64,000 nucleotides of DNA, taken from Fratercula arctica. Its lineage: Eukaryota > Chordata > Aves > Charadriiformes > Alcidae. Below, in pieces: positions 1-12,819 of the stretch; position 1 is the first letter of the stretch; each line of letters begins with the position of its first letter. The notes below the pieces were generated by a model that ran no database searches, was not told the origin of the DNA, and worked only from the letters and a program-made list of their open reading frames with translations. The stretch lies in NCBI GenBank assembly GCA_947846985.1, contig CANTUZ010000002.1, positions 156,793,889 to 156,857,888 on the forward strand, read 5' to 3'. The translations under genes and the position numbers were made by a program.

Positions 1-2367
1 AGAAGAATTAGGCAGATACAAACATGTGTGATTCTTCCCCAAATCATTTGCTTGAGATGGCAGGAAAATGCTCCCACGGCTAAGGAGACTGCTGTATGCA
101 GGCTTTTCAGACAGCCTTGACAGGGTGTAGAGGTCCTCCAGCAGGATGAAATGGCCATCACCCAGAGTGGATAAATTAAAAGTAAATGAAAGCTCAGCTT
201 TAGTGTGGGATTCCTTGGACTGACTGGAGTTTCAGCCAAGCTAGTGTATCTCTGAGCACATCCCTGGGTTCCCTTTACAGTCAGCACAGAGCCGGTCAAA
301 GGAGCATGCGGACACATGTCCTTTAATCCTAAAGCTGAAGCCTCCAGTAGGTGAGAAAAATATTTCCCTGAAGTCCATCAGCTTGACTTCTTGCAGTTTC
401 ATTCCCCCATTTGTACAGGTGTATTTGGATGTCTAGGGTCAAGGTAACAAACCACGTTATGTGTGATAAGAAGCAGCAAATATTCCTTATGGTCCTCCCA
501 TGAAAAGGCACCAAAGCCACAGTGACAAATCCAGGACCTGCTGCTGACACTTCGTTTACTCAGGCCTTGCTTCGTAACATGTTCTCCAACTGTGATACCT
601 CTACTTATGGTCACTCTGCACACACGCGGTGTGCTTTAGGTAACCCTGGGGTCAGTGCATGGAGATCTGCCCAGGGCTCACCAGGGCTCAGCCAAAACCT
701 TTTGGCCAAATGGAGTGTTGGGTGTATCAGGGAACAGGGAACAGAGGGGGTTCTGAACTCAGGACTGCAGAAACACCTCTAAGCATGTGTTCCCTCCTGA
801 AAGCAAATCTGGGGACACATCAGTGATTCCATCCCTGATGCATTAGCTCACTGCTAGTAGAGATTTGCATGGTTTTGTGGCGCAGAGTAACTCAGGTTAG
901 AGATCCCCAAAGTGGCTCTGACTGATCTTGCCAAACCATGGAGAAACCCCCAAGCTGGCTCTGAGCAGAAAGGGGTTTCTCTGCAGCCCAGTGGAGCCTT
1001 CTGCAGAGACATTAGCTCAGCTCCTAGCAGAAGTGCAGGGAGGACAAGGAAGGATGTAGCCGAGGAGATGATGCGAAGCATTGTGCAGTGCCAGACAACA
1101 TCTTGCCCTGGTCACTAATAACGGGGGAGGTAAAATCTGGTTATCATGATCATGCCAGGCTGTGTTATTGCAGTGCTCCCCCAGGTGAATTAGTTAAGTT
1201 TAACTCCCTCAAAGGGAATTATTAGCGTAGGCAGACTATCCTGCCAGCCTGTGAGGACTTGTTATTGAGTTAGCCTCTTCCCTGCCAGCAACCCACATTG
1301 TACTATGTGGAAATACTCAGTAAAGCATGAGACTTACTATGTTTTATCTTGAGATTAGTCAGTCTGATGCGTAAAATATGGTGTCTTCTTTCTGTCAGGA
1401 CAAAGCCAAGGGTGGCATCTTAGTTATCTTACTCACACCCTGTCCTCAGGTCTATACCTTCCCCAGCATCCGTGGTGGGGCTGCCTGCATGGCATGGCAG
1501 AAGGTGGAATTCAGACCCAGTCTAAGCAGGAAGGACCAAACAGGAATTTCCTTCTGTCATGAAAGTAGATAGGTAAACAAATAAAAGTGGGCTGGAACAC
1601 AGTGTTTGGAAGGAAAGGTGTCCCCTCAGACTCCCTGGCTCTTACCCGCGCTTGGCTGTATTGCCAGAGCACATGCAAAGGAGTATCAGGTCACCAGAGA
1701 TTTTGTTTGTTGGTTTAACCCATAGAGGAGTCACCTTCTCCGCACAAATTTCCACAGTGAATCCTAAAACCTTGTGCCATTGATTCAGATCTGGCTTGAG
1801 ATCCCTAAAATAGAAATCAGAGCCTGGAAGGTTCAATTTCAGATCATTGAGAGTTTCTCCCTTGACAGGGATGCACGGCTATGGGAAGGGCTAGGCCTTA
1901 AAGCAGAAAGCCACAACTAAGTGCGTTACTCTTTAGTTACTACTCAAAAAAATAGCCTTTGAGTCTAGCAAAGCCTTTTCTGCATGAATATGGAGACGCA
2001 GGCCACGCAAGAAAGTCAAATCTGATGCAGTCAACTAAGTGTGTAAGAGATCACTTGTGAGTATGAGTTGTAAAAATAACTTTTACTCAAAACTGCAATT
2101 TTTTTCAGCTGTATTTTTTAACACAGGCAATTATGGATAGTGCAGAACAAGCTACAAGCATCAACACCTATTCATGGTTTTTTTCCCAAGATAAAACATG
2201 AGGTCATATCTCCAACACACACAGCTTGCAGCCCTGGAACCTAGATTTGATCAAAGTACCAGATTTCACTGGATAGCCCCTGAAATCTTGTTTGATCCCT
2301 TGTCCCCAAAAAGACCAGTGAATCTTAAACAACAGAGACATCTGGAGCTGAGGTGGTGCCTACTCAC
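1..2367 (-). other. ST3GAL1: ST3GAL1 intron downstream of coding exon 2 (partial)
   Basis: This stretch follows the splice donor of the second coding exon on the minus strand (exon end AG, then GTGAGTAGG) and runs off the window. I searched it for the next ST3GAL1 coding exon and found no frame matching the catalytic domain, so the remaining exons lie outside. No mobile element or RNA gene is recognisable. It contains only short chance reading frames. Confidence 0.8.
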
Positions 2368-2564
2368 CTGAGAACAAAGTCATGGGAGTCAATATCTTGG
2401 CCATACTGAGACTGCCGAAGGTTCCCAGAGTTGCCCACGACGGCGCACCGTTTGCACGTGTAAGTGCCTCGCTCCTGCAGTGGATCCCCATCCCCAGGAA
2501 TGATCCCAAACAATTCCTTGAGAGTTGCATTAATATTCTTCGGAGTTTTCTCTCCTTGCAATTT
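2368..2564 (-). CDS. ST3GAL1: ST3GAL1 coding exon 2 (residues 105-169 plus 2 nt)
   Basis: This is an internal coding exon of the Golgi enzyme CMP-N-acetylneuraminate:beta-galactoside alpha-2,3-sialyltransferase 1. The enzyme caps Gal-beta-1,3-GalNAc (core 1 O-glycans) with sialic acid. The 197-bp exon reads in phase 0 from KLQGEKTPKN and ends with FVL plus the first two bases of an arginine codon. It holds the start of sialylmotif L, CKRCAVVGNSGNLRQSQYG (Cys141, Cys144, Asn149, Asn152), which in this family binds the CMP-sialic acid donor. It continues to DIDSHDFVL. An N-glycosylation sequon NAT sits at residue 116. The acceptor is TTTTTCTCCCTAACAG and the donor is AG|GTGAGTAGG. Similarity is clearly to ST3GAL1 rather than ST3GAL2. 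Sialylmotif S and the C-terminus must lie beyond the left edge of the window. Confidence 0.97.
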
Positions 2565-4280
2565 CTGTTAGGGAGAAAAATCACTCCAGGTTACCGATAT
2601 TGCTAACTTCTCGGTAAGCAAGACATAACTTCAAATGTCTTCTCAAAGACCATTCTTGCATCTACCTGCAGACACTGTCTTCTTCCCATTAACTTTTTTA
2701 ACTTAGTTCCCCTTTTCCCTTCCTTTTCCTTGGATTCCCTCACCTCCTCAGTCTCTATCTAGCCATGGTGGAACAGATCATTCATTCTCCCTAAGGCCGA
2801 CTTTAGCAGACTAATGTTCCTCTGGTATCTATAAGCCTAATCCTACTTGGGCCAGATATCTTCTGTTAGGACATGTATGAGATTTCTGTCCTAAGAAGGA
2901 CAGAAGAGTCTCAGGGAACCTGATGGAGCGCAGAAATGACTGACACCCCTTCCACAAATTTTGGTATATGCCAGAAGTGGGAGTGGGAGATTATTGCTGC
3001 TGTTCTGGACTGTGGAGGAACCAGCTGTTAGTGCAATAGGAAATCATGGTAAAGTAGTGTTAACCCTGTGGACTGGAGATGTAAAATCATCTAAAAAATT
3101 CTCCAGGATGAAGAAAACCACCCGGACCTTGGTCATTGTGTCTGTTGCCATGGAGGGAAACTCTTTTGTAGCAGCTCTGTGGTGCATGGTGGAAACAATG
3201 GCCGGATTGGGAAGGTGTAGGCAAGGTGCAGGACAGATGATGGCCAGACACTCCCTTTCTGGGGCTCTGCTCTCTGAGGGCTACTAAAGAGGTTGGGAGT
3301 GCTGGCAGGCACACAAAAAGCGTTGCCCACCCTCATGGTGCTGCTCGCTTGCAAGTTCACAAAGGGAGAATGGCTCCTAACACAAAATCTGCCAAAAGCC
3401 TCAGCCCTTGCTCTGCCAGCCCAGGGCAAGGAGAGACGGGGAGGAAGGGAGGGAACAGAAACACCTTTTCCCACGACTCTCAGCAATGGCCTGGGGTAAT
3501 TTGGCTTTAGTTTCCCATGTGTTTCCCTTGACTGCACCAGGAACTGTAAACCTGTCCTGCTCTCTCACACACACACGGACACAAACAGACGTATTACTGT
3601 AATTTTTGTTTAAATTTCATGCTGTCTCTTTGCAGACCTATGCAAAGCAACCTTATTTGCACTGAAACGAACAACAGGTCTGCGGAGCTCAGAGCTACAT
3701 GACGACATTGGGGCCAAGAAAACTTGAAACAAAGAAGACAAAGAAACGTTACGTACATAGACTTAATCTTCCTGCTAATCCTTGCTAGCCTATGTACTCA
3801 TATATGGAGTGCACAAGATGATTTGGATGCAAAGTAATTAGGATGCCCAGACCATTTTCATTATTACCACTTATGTCACTGTTCAGTGGATGGATGAATT
3901 ACTTAAGTGAAAAAGGTTATCTTCTAAATTTGCGTGTGATGCTACAAACACATGTTCACGTATCTGAACTCTTCCGTGTTCTTGATGAATCCGATCTAAC
4001 TTGGCTTTACTCTGAATATATGAAAACCACTGCAGACTTCAGACTAAATGGGTAAGTGTCTTAGAGTGTAGTATTGCGTGTATAATGTAGAAAAAAAAAC
4101 CAACCTTTTTTTGAAAAGGGAACTTATTTTGAGTTATTTGAACATGTATGTGTATCCACCCATGTATACTCTCTTTCTGTAAAGGTGAGCTGACTTTAAC
4201 TGTCTTTAAGAAATGAAAAGGAAAACCACCAAACATGCACCAAAACAATTTTAAGAACTTTAGTTATTCTGGGAAAAAAG

Positions 4281-4339
4281 AAAACAAACAAACAAACAAA
4301 CAAACAAACAAACAAAAATAAACCAAACCAACCAAACAA
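4281..4339. repeat. (AAAC)n simple repeat
   Basis: About nine tandem AAAC units are followed by a degenerate AACC/AAAC tail. This is a plain microsatellite in the intron. Confidence 0.95.
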
Positions 4340-5125
4340 AAAAACCCCAAAAATCATTCTTGAACTGATTTTGCCTCAGAAAATGCAGATGAGGAGGTAA
4401 TTTTCAGAAAATCCTAAGTATCTGAGACCCCTTTTTAAGTTAAATTGCCTTTTCAGCCAGAATGATAGCATCAGTAAAGGAAAGGACCTGGAGTATTGAC
4501 TTCTGTTTGATGCACTAAAATGGTGAGAAACATAATAATGGGCAGGCACCTCCACTGACACAGAACGGGGGTCTGCCTTTTCCTTCCGTTATGCTGCTAT
4601 CGCTCCAGAGTATCTCTATTGAAACCAAGTTAAAACATGAGCACCAGCAAGAAAGCAGGACACCATCGTCCTGTGATCCCTCGGTTGCAAAGTTTCCACA
4701 GCAGAGATTATTACTTACATTATGGAATCCCTCAGTGACCTTAAATAGGATGATGACCTTATTGCACTGGGTGCTGAACATCCATACAATAAGACTTCCG
4801 TCCTTAACTCATTAAAACTTCTCCGTTTTAATTTCCTCAGTGATTATCTGATTGGACTACACTTTTCAGGCCTAATCTTCAATCAGCACTGCTTGGTCTT
4901 TGACATTTCAGCAAAACAGAGGAGAGCAGGCACTGAAGCTGGTTCACTCCAAGGCAGATACAGCTTTTAAAAGTTCAGGCTTAATGTGCAGCCAGCTCCT
5001 TATTGCACAATGTTTACTTGACTTCTGGAAAAAGACCATTTTAATAGCATTACAATTACAAGCCAATTATAGTTCACTTTCCCACACCAAACTTTTGTCC
5101 TTTTCTTTTTTTTTTAGTAATGTTA

Positions 5126-5127
<2 letters not shown>

Positions 5128-5163
<36 letters not shown>
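5128..5163. repeat. 36-base poly(T) run
   Basis: An uninterrupted run of 36 T on the plus strand, which is poly(A) in the ST3GAL1 sense. A shorter T-rich run lies just before it. No retrocopy body is recognisable beside it. Confidence 0.95.
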
Positions 5164-5168
<5 letters not shown>

Positions 5169-5723
5169 GCTCCCACCAGTCTGGCCTTTCCCATGAATCA
5201 ACAAAAGCGCTGGGTGAAAGTCTGTCCATGCCGTGCAAGGCAGAGTCATGTCAGTGCCACGTGGCTCTGCTGGGACAGCATCCTCCTTCCAAGTGCCGTA
5301 GATGTGTGCCAGGGGTATGTGTATGGGTATAGCTGCTAGAAGTGGACTTTAAATACACTGAAATACCTGACCCCTGTGTCCTGAGTGAAGTGGCTGCTTT
5401 TCTCGGAAGTCTGTGCAAGCAACACCATGTCTAATGATGCAGCTTAACCTCTTGCCCGAGTCCAAAAAGCATCTTAACCTACCTTGTGTCCACATAGAAA
5501 ATACCACTTAACACTCCAGCTCCCCTCCATAAAATATTTGCCTGGCACTTGAGAGTCAACAACTTCAGGTTGTTAAAAACTATAATTGGAAGTCCAGATT
5601 GAGAAGTTCCCTAATCGTCTTCACAGGGAAGACAAAGTACCCTGTCCTCCCAGCCTCAGAAACTCTCCACTTCACATATGGAAGTTTACTAGCTGGTTTT
5701 GCATCTTATTTTAAAAAAAACAA

Positions 5724-5736
5724 GGGGGGGGGGGGG
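5724..5736. repeat. G13 homopolymer
   Basis: Thirteen consecutive G follow an A8 run. This is a length-unstable homopolymer inside the intron. Confidence 0.9.
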
Positions 5737-8099
5737 AAGCAAGAAAAAAGAACCCTCAATGTTTATGCACTTCCTTTCTTTACCCATGAATGTCTTTCCG
5801 AGGAAGAGCCTGTTGCTCCTTCTCACACCACAGTGTGCACACCTCCATTAAGGATGAGAAAGGACTTTGCAGCTTTTATAGACTTCTCGGAAGGTTTTCC
5901 TGGGCTCTCCAATACCATCATGTCACCAGCAATCACCAAGAAGCAATACCCAAAACCCAGCTAAGGGGATGCAAGGGGAGGATAAGAATTAAGCCAAGGC
6001 TGCTCAGAGCTAATGGCCTGGAGTGGTGAGGACACAGCTACAGTCAGGGGAGCCTCAGCGGAAAGCTCTCCTGGTGCCTGTGCATCCCACATCCATGGAC
6101 AAGTTTGTCAGCGTATCGAATACACCTTCAAAATCCCAATTTATTAGCAGGTAGGAAATATCATGCTTGACCTATAATCACTGGTGTGATGTGGATGCAG
6201 ATGGGAGCACGGATCAAGACACAGCCCAGAGGTGTGGGTCTGGCGTCAGCCACCACTGCTGGGGCAGCCCCGCAAGCCCACGGCCAGGCAGCCTATGGGG
6301 AAACTGGTGTAGCAGCACTGTTCTTTGTGGCTTTCCTCTTTTTTTTTTTTTTCAAACTGTTTTTAAACGATAAAAAGGGAATAAAGCCCCATGAGAATCT
6401 CTTTTGCACAGCTACTAATTGCCTCGCTGCAGCAGTTCGGAGGCATTAATACTCATGCAGCGCTTCCCAGCTATAAGACATTGTACGAAGATTAATCCTA
6501 GCAACAGCCTGGTGGGGCAAATCCAGGTAATCTCCATTTTGCAGACTGAAGGAGAGGTTGAAAGGAAACCATCAATTTTAAAAACGCCTCCTTGGTCTGG
6601 AAAATATGGCAGTGTTATTGTTATATTTAATGTCCTGCAATTACTATGCATCAAAGAGATTAAGGGGAAGAATAAAGGGGCTTTCAGGAGCTTGTGCTTT
6701 GTTTAATGATTTGTGTCTGTCAAAAGATATGCGTTCTTAAATATGAATGTAATGTGCATACATTATGTAAATAACATACAATAATATGTGTATGCCAAAT
6801 TATATGATTTCTGACATCCATGGCTGGTGCAGGTCACCTCCACGCTACTCTAAGGAGCACAGACCCTACCTCCACCGGCTCCGTGTGCCCTCATTTCTGA
6901 CTGCGGGAGGCTTGCAGCTCAGCAGAGCACACTGCAGTGCTTAGAGGGATCCATGAGCTCGGACCACCTTCAAATCCATCTGTCCTTGCCATAGGAGACC
7001 CTGGAGCTGCAGCCCAGCTGGTCATACGTGGGGGCTGCCAGCAGGTTTAAGAGGTAGCACAGGGTCAGGTTGTCCCAGTATGTCCAAGGCTGGTCTAAAT
7101 GTCACGCCTGCACCCAAGCAGTACAACACCAGGTGGGACTGGGCACGTAGCAGGCACTGGGACTAGAACCTGGAACCTGGGCTGGGTTTGGTACCACTTT
7201 CTGCATCACTCTGCCTTCAGAGCTGTGAGCCCTTTGTATTTTTTTCAAAGTATCGCAAGACAGTGTCCTGGTTTTAAGGAAGACTTCTGGTGATCAAAGC
7301 ATTTGGGCAAATTTTCTACAAAGAGCATTCAAAATGCATGACTCGGGTGCCAGGTAGCTCTGCTGCCATCTTCAAAATAAGTGCAGCTTCCACGACTTCC
7401 CCAGCGCATGTATTGGGGATGCCCTTTTGTTCGCCGTCTGGTTAGCAAATCTTTAAGCCATATATTACATTTTTTCCTGCAAACATAAGGACTAAAAGCT
7501 AACATTTTCTTTTAGATACGCTAATCACATGGTCCCAAGAGATGAGCTTTCTTCCAAAAAAAAAGTAAAAGAAAGCAAAACCCTCAAATATCATAATACT
7601 CGAGATAAAAATTGTTATAACATGGTAGTTTATGAACAATGTGCTACAGATAAGATTGCCAGGGAACTCTGAGCCTGATTTTACTTATCAGAGCTTTAGT
7701 TCATCAACCTCAACAGGGTAATTTTGGATTTAGAACAGCAGGTTCTGATCTTGTAATTTTTATACTTTCTGACCACCAAAAACAATGCCAAAAACCACTG
7801 AGAATAAAACAAGAACGCTATAAATAAACGCTATGCTGTGTTTCAGCATACAATCCTTGCCCTGTTTCCTTATATACAAGAAGTTAACTAAATTTAGTGG
7901 AAATATCCGCAGCATTTGTGTCATGGAACAACAGAGAAAAATTTGCAGGCAAACCAGCTTAGGGAGGTGGGAAAGAAAATACAAACAGAAAGAAATGCAT
8001 CACGTAAAATAAAGTGCCAGTTCCAAAACACGGAGAGTCTCACAGCCCCTGTGTGTGTGACAAGGGAAGGCAGAAGGATGGACAGAGGGAGAGATGTAT

Positions 8100-8326
8100 A
8101 GGTAAGGAGAAGAGGAAAGGAGGGGAGGAAGGAAGGAAGGAGGGAGGGAGGGAGGGAGGGAGGAAGGGAGGAAGGGAGGAAGGAAGGAAGGAAGGAAGGA
8201 AGGAAGGAAGGAAGGAAGGAAGGAAGGAAGGAAGGAGGAAGGAGGAAGGAAGGAAGGAAGGAAGGAAGGAAGGAAGGAAGGAAGGAAGGAAGGGAGGAGG
8301 GAGGGAGGGAGGGAAGGAGGGAGGAA
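8100..8326. repeat. (GGAA)n/(GGGA)n purine microsatellite
   Basis: About 227 bp are almost purely purine on the plus strand. Outer GGGA-type units flank a long core of GGAA units, with a few GGA interruptions near 8234-8246. The long Lys/Glu/Gly-rich and Pro/Ser/Leu-rich open frames on both strands here are translations of this repeat and not genes. It lies within the large ST3GAL1 intron. Confidence 0.98.
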
Positions 8327-9006
8327 CTTCTAGCAAGCTGGTGACAGTCCAGAGTAATGCCCAGATCATCTCCAAGAGAGGAGGACTCCAATCCAACCTT
8401 AAGTTACAATAAGCACAGAGCAGCCCCCGGGGTGTACCCAGAGAAGAGAATTTAGGCCATTATTTGTTACATGACTGAAGTAACCAAGGGGGATTTTATC
8501 AGCTCGGTAGATTTAAGTAAATGAAGAGCAAGTAACAGCCCTGAACAACAGCCCTCCTGTTTCCATGAGCACAGAAAGAGCCAGGTACGTTTTCAGCTGC
8601 CTTCTCCAGAAACAGCCCTGCCCTGTGCAGCAGGATGAGCCGCTGCAGGGATGGTGACAGTACCCTTCTCTTCCCTGCTCCTTCCCATCACACGGGTGGT
8701 ACCACTAACTCCAGCATGGAAAATGCAATTTTATTGACAGCAGCGAGGAGTATTTCCTTCCAAAAAGCCACATCCTACCACACTAGAAGAGCTTAAATAA
8801 CATATTCTGCAAATAAACCATGAAGCAGCCCGGCAGCCACGTGAAGTCAAATCAAGCAAGTGAAACCACCCCATCCTTTGGCCCCAAATGTCACTTCATC
8901 TCAATTACTGGTCATTAGGCTCTGAAATCAATCCTCGCTTTCCTAGAACTAGAGGGATACTTCTAATGCTACGGGACTATTTGGATGGATAATTTTCATT
9001 CACATA

Positions 9007-9888
9007 TCATAGAATCATACATAGAATAGTTCGAGTTGGAAAGGCCTTTAAAGGTCATCTAGTCCAACTTCCCCTGCCATGGGCAGGGACATCTTCAACT
9101 AGATCAGGTTGCTCAGAGCCCCGACCAACCTGACCTTGAATGTTTCCAGGGATGTGGCATCTACCACCTCTCTGGGCAACTTGGGCCAGTGTTTCATCAC
9201 CCTCAGTGTAAAAAATTTCTTCCTTATGTCTAGTCTAAATCTTCCCTCTTTTAGTTTAAAGCCATCACCTCTTATCCTATCAGAACAGGCCCTGCTAAAA
9301 AGTTTGTCCCCATCTTTCCTATAAGCTCCCTTTTAAGCACTAGAAGGCTGCAATAAGGTCTCCCTGGAGCATTCTCTTCTCCAGGCTGAACAACCCCAAT
9401 TCTCTCAGCCTGTCCTCATACTTGAGGTGTTGCATCCCTCTGATCATCTTTGTGTACCTCCTCTGGACCGGTTCCACCAGGTCCATGTCTTTCCTGTGCT
9501 GAGGGCTCCAGAGCTGGACACAGGACTCCAGGTGGGGTCTCACGAGAGCAGAGTAGAGGGGCAGAATAACCTCCCTCGACCTGCTGGCCACGCTTCTGGT
9601 GATGCAGCCCAGGATGCAGTTGGCCTTGTGAGCTGCAAGCTCACATTGCCAGTTTATGTCCAGCTTCTCACCCACCAGTACCCCCAAGCACCCCCTCGGC
9701 AGGGTTGCTCTCAATCCCTTCATCCCCCAGCCTGTATTGATACCAGGGGTTGCCCAGACCCATGTGCAGGGCCTTGCACTTGGCCTTGTTGAACCCCATG
9801 AGGTTCACATGGACCCACTTCTTGAGCCAGTCCAGGTCCCTCTGGATGGCATCCCGTCCCTCAGGCCTGTCAACCACACCGCTCAGCA
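9007..9888 (-). mobile_element. CR1 LINE fragment, 5'-truncated, ORF2 C-terminal part
   Basis: The plus strand opens with the reverse complement of the CR1 3' end (catagaatcat..., then a ggtcatctagtccaac block). It continues into the antisense of the C-terminal reverse-transcriptase region. On the minus strand, 9340-9723 is open and contains [20 protein letters not shown] and [11 protein letters not shown], typical of CR1 ORF2. Further upstream sequence ([20 protein letters not shown]) is in another frame, so the copy is frameshifted. It is a dead, 5'-truncated copy about 0.9 kb long inside the ST3GAL1 intron, in the same sense as the gene. Confidence 0.96.
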
Positions 9889-11048
9889 ACGGGGTTGTAC
9901 AGCAACAGGGTTAATGGGAAGGTAGAGCAGACTGAGCTTGGCAGACAGTTCTCTGGCAAGGGCTCTGCCTGTGTTTAGTACAAGCTCATCACATGGGTCT
10001 CCCCATGACAGGAAAGCCACAGCCTTATAATAAATAGCTCCAGTACAGTCACTGACGTCTCAGTTACAGCAGAACGAAACCACCACGCCGTCTGAAGTCA
10101 GTTCCTGAGAGCAAACACGCAGTCATTTCTCCCCCTAAATGAAGTTTAAGCAGTCTCAAGACTCCGCATGCTTCACCTTTTAAGTACAAACATAGTAAAA
10201 AGTCACAAATTATTGAGTTGGCAAAGCAAACGAGAGTAAAGCATGGCCGTGAGCAATGCTTTCTTTAAGACTGGCAGAAATCTCAGAATCGCTTTGAAGC
10301 CGAGCCGAAAAATGAGCAGTGAAAAAGGAGCGCAGTCAGGATGCACCTGGGAATTAGTGCAGAAATGACACTGACTGTCTCGGAAAGGCTTACTCAAAGC
10401 AACATGTGTATAGGAAATAGTTGCAATGAGGACCTGAGGCCACATCATGCCTGGGTTCACCCAGGAACATCTTTCAGAAGAGTCAAGGCACCTTCTCCAT
10501 CTACTATAAATTAGGGCAAGTATTTTCAGTAAGCAACTGATTTCCAATAAACAATGCAGTTTTGGGGGACACCAAAATATTTCATGTGTTCTAGTCGAAG
10601 ATAAGTTCTGACTGAAAAAAAAATACACGGTAGAAAAAAATGTAGACATCTTAGAAGATTTTTTTTTTACCATCTAAGAAAATACGGCTTTGATTTTGTG
10701 TTCTGAAGTGGTGTATTCCCTTTGAACTTGACCTGAATTCAAAAAAAAGAACGAAAACACTAAAAACAGGGTTAGACAGCACTCAAAATTAATGGACAGC
10801 TTTTATTTGGGCTGGGAGGGTGGAAAGGGGGGAAGAAGAAAAGACTTCTGGCTGTTATGAAAGTCACTATTTTTTAATTTAGCTGAAAAAGAAAAAACCC
10901 TTCCCCCCAAAAAAATCTGTTTTGCATTTAGCTGAAGTGAGATATTTGTGCCTTTTTTCTTTTTTTCCCAGTTTCACTACAGGAAGGGGAATCAGAAATG
11001 CAGACTTCTGTACTGAAAGTCCTGAGCTTTTTCTTCCTCTTTAGTCTC

Positions 11049-11079
<31 letters not shown>

Positions 11080-12819
11080 GGAGAATGCATTGAAATTTCA
11101 TGTTTAAATCAGAGTAGGGGCTCAGTGTAGAATGCTGCGTGGCTTCACTTGGGGGCAATGCACAAGCCCTCCAGGCCAGAGCCCGCTTAGCAGAGGCACC
11201 CTGACCACCCAGCCCTGTCTCGCAGCCCCCACGCTGATGCCAGGACTTAGGACTGATCATCCCACCTTCTCCTCAGTACCTCCAAAAGGTTCTGAGTGCT
11301 CCTGGTTTTTGTATTGAGAGGCAATCAGGAGGCATCTCACAACCAGCCTCAACACCCATGGTGTCCATAAGCAACCTCATCCTCCTATCTGCTGAGCTTG
11401 ATTTGGGGTATCTCCTCTTCTCCAAAAGCTGCCAGTTGTTAGTTCAGCTCAGCTCTCTGGTGGAACCTCACCTCAGGGCAAGGGGAGCCAGGACCTGAGC
11501 TTGCCATGTTCCCTTCTCATGACTCCAGCAAAGCCCAGCTAGGAAATGTGGGGACCAGAAGGAAAAGTATCTGGGGGCTGCAAGGAAAAAACTCAAGTAA
11601 TGGGAAATCTGAGTCACGGCCAAGGGAGAGGTGAAAGGATGTGACGCCTGCAATATGTGGGACTCATGGCAAAAAGGAGGGTTGCATCATAAAAAGAGAA
11701 TATAATTTATGCAGTAGTTAAAGACATCGTTCAGTGGCATCTCTTTTTCACCAGTAAATGTGACAGCCGATGGAGGGAGAAGTGATAAATCAGATAGAGC
11801 CTCATCCCCACAGCACTTGACACCTCCAAGACTAAAATGCCCCCACTGAGAAAGTGGGTGCCTGCCTGAGGGGCCTCCCCAGGGCACCAGGGAAGGGCTG
11901 AAAGCCTCACATTCAACATCAAGGGTTGTGCCCGCCCCAGGACACCAAGGTGCAGGCAGTTGCGTGCTTAAAGGAAGGCACAGGGAGACTATTTTTTCTG
12001 AAGAGGGGGAAAGCAACTCATAATGAAACTGGGATCTGACTGGGGTTGCTGCAGCCAGAACCTGCTCTTGAGCAGCTTGGCAGCGCAGGCCACGAGCAAT
12101 TCATTTAATCAATGTCTTGTTCAAGAGAAAATAAAAAGGGTTTTGATTAGACAAAACATCAGGATATGCCTTCTTACCCCCTGTGCTTTTCAAACAAGGT
12201 ACCTGCTAGCTTTCATGATGCTTGGATAGGGCTCTTTGGACCACCTGGCTCAAGGATACACAGGAGCTGCTCCTTCCCAGTGACCCACGGCTGCCTGTGC
12301 ACTTTACAGACCCGTTTTACATCACCGGCCACAACAGGGACTGTTCTCATACCACGGAATTAATCATTTTCTGTTTAATCCTGCTAATTATTCACATGTC
12401 TTACCGTAGGGAGAGCCCCAGGTAAATTACACACTTCACAATGAGTTTGATTTGCTACCTCGGTGGACAGTAAAAGCCCTTTTTAGCATCTGAAGTCACA
12501 CAAGCCAGCTTAGGGAGTCTAGTCTTTCAAAGAGAAGGGAGGAAAAAAAGGCAATATTGGCATTTGCAAATTCTGGATTCACCGCTTATCTCTGCCAGGG
12601 ACTTTTCTAGCTTGGAGCAAGTGAACGTGTGCTCCGAGTGCCTGCGAGCTAAACAGCAGCACAAACGCCCACTTCCTTCCACCTCTGCCTCTGCCTTGTC
12701 AGCTGAGACAGCAAATGTTTTTGGCAAGAACCGTCTCTCGCTATCTGCTTGGCATCGCTCGAAGCCTGACACCACAACCGTCACACAAACACCGGGCCAC
12801 CTCCACACCTCCCACTTAC
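9889..12819 (-). other. Intronic sequence before coding exon 1
   Basis: This is unique sequence with A/T-rich runs, including a poly(T) near 11050-11080. I see no exon, RNA gene or mobile element in it. The open frames at 10203-10673 and 11687-12016 are uninterpretable and probably chance. Confidence 0.7.

Larger units (their letters stand above)
2565..12819 (-). other. ST3GAL1: ST3GAL1 intron between the two coding exons
   Basis: This 10,255-bp intron starts on the minus strand with GTAAGTGGG and ends with CTCCCTAACAG, matching GT-AG consensus. It sits in phase 0, between codons 104 and 105. It contains an (AAAC)n tract, a 36-base poly(T), a run of 13 G, the GGAA/GGGA microsatellite at 8100-8326 and a CR1 fragment at 9007-9888. 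No other exon is recognised. Confidence 0.95.

Noticed and set aside
7921..8412. Long open frames on both strands rich in Lys/Glu/Gly or Pro/Ser/Leu
   Set aside because: They are translations of the GGAA/GGGA microsatellite, which has no stop codons in several frames.
9427..9925. Plus-strand open frames over the first CR1 copy
   Set aside because: They are antisense to the CR1 ORF2 remnant and have no independent support.
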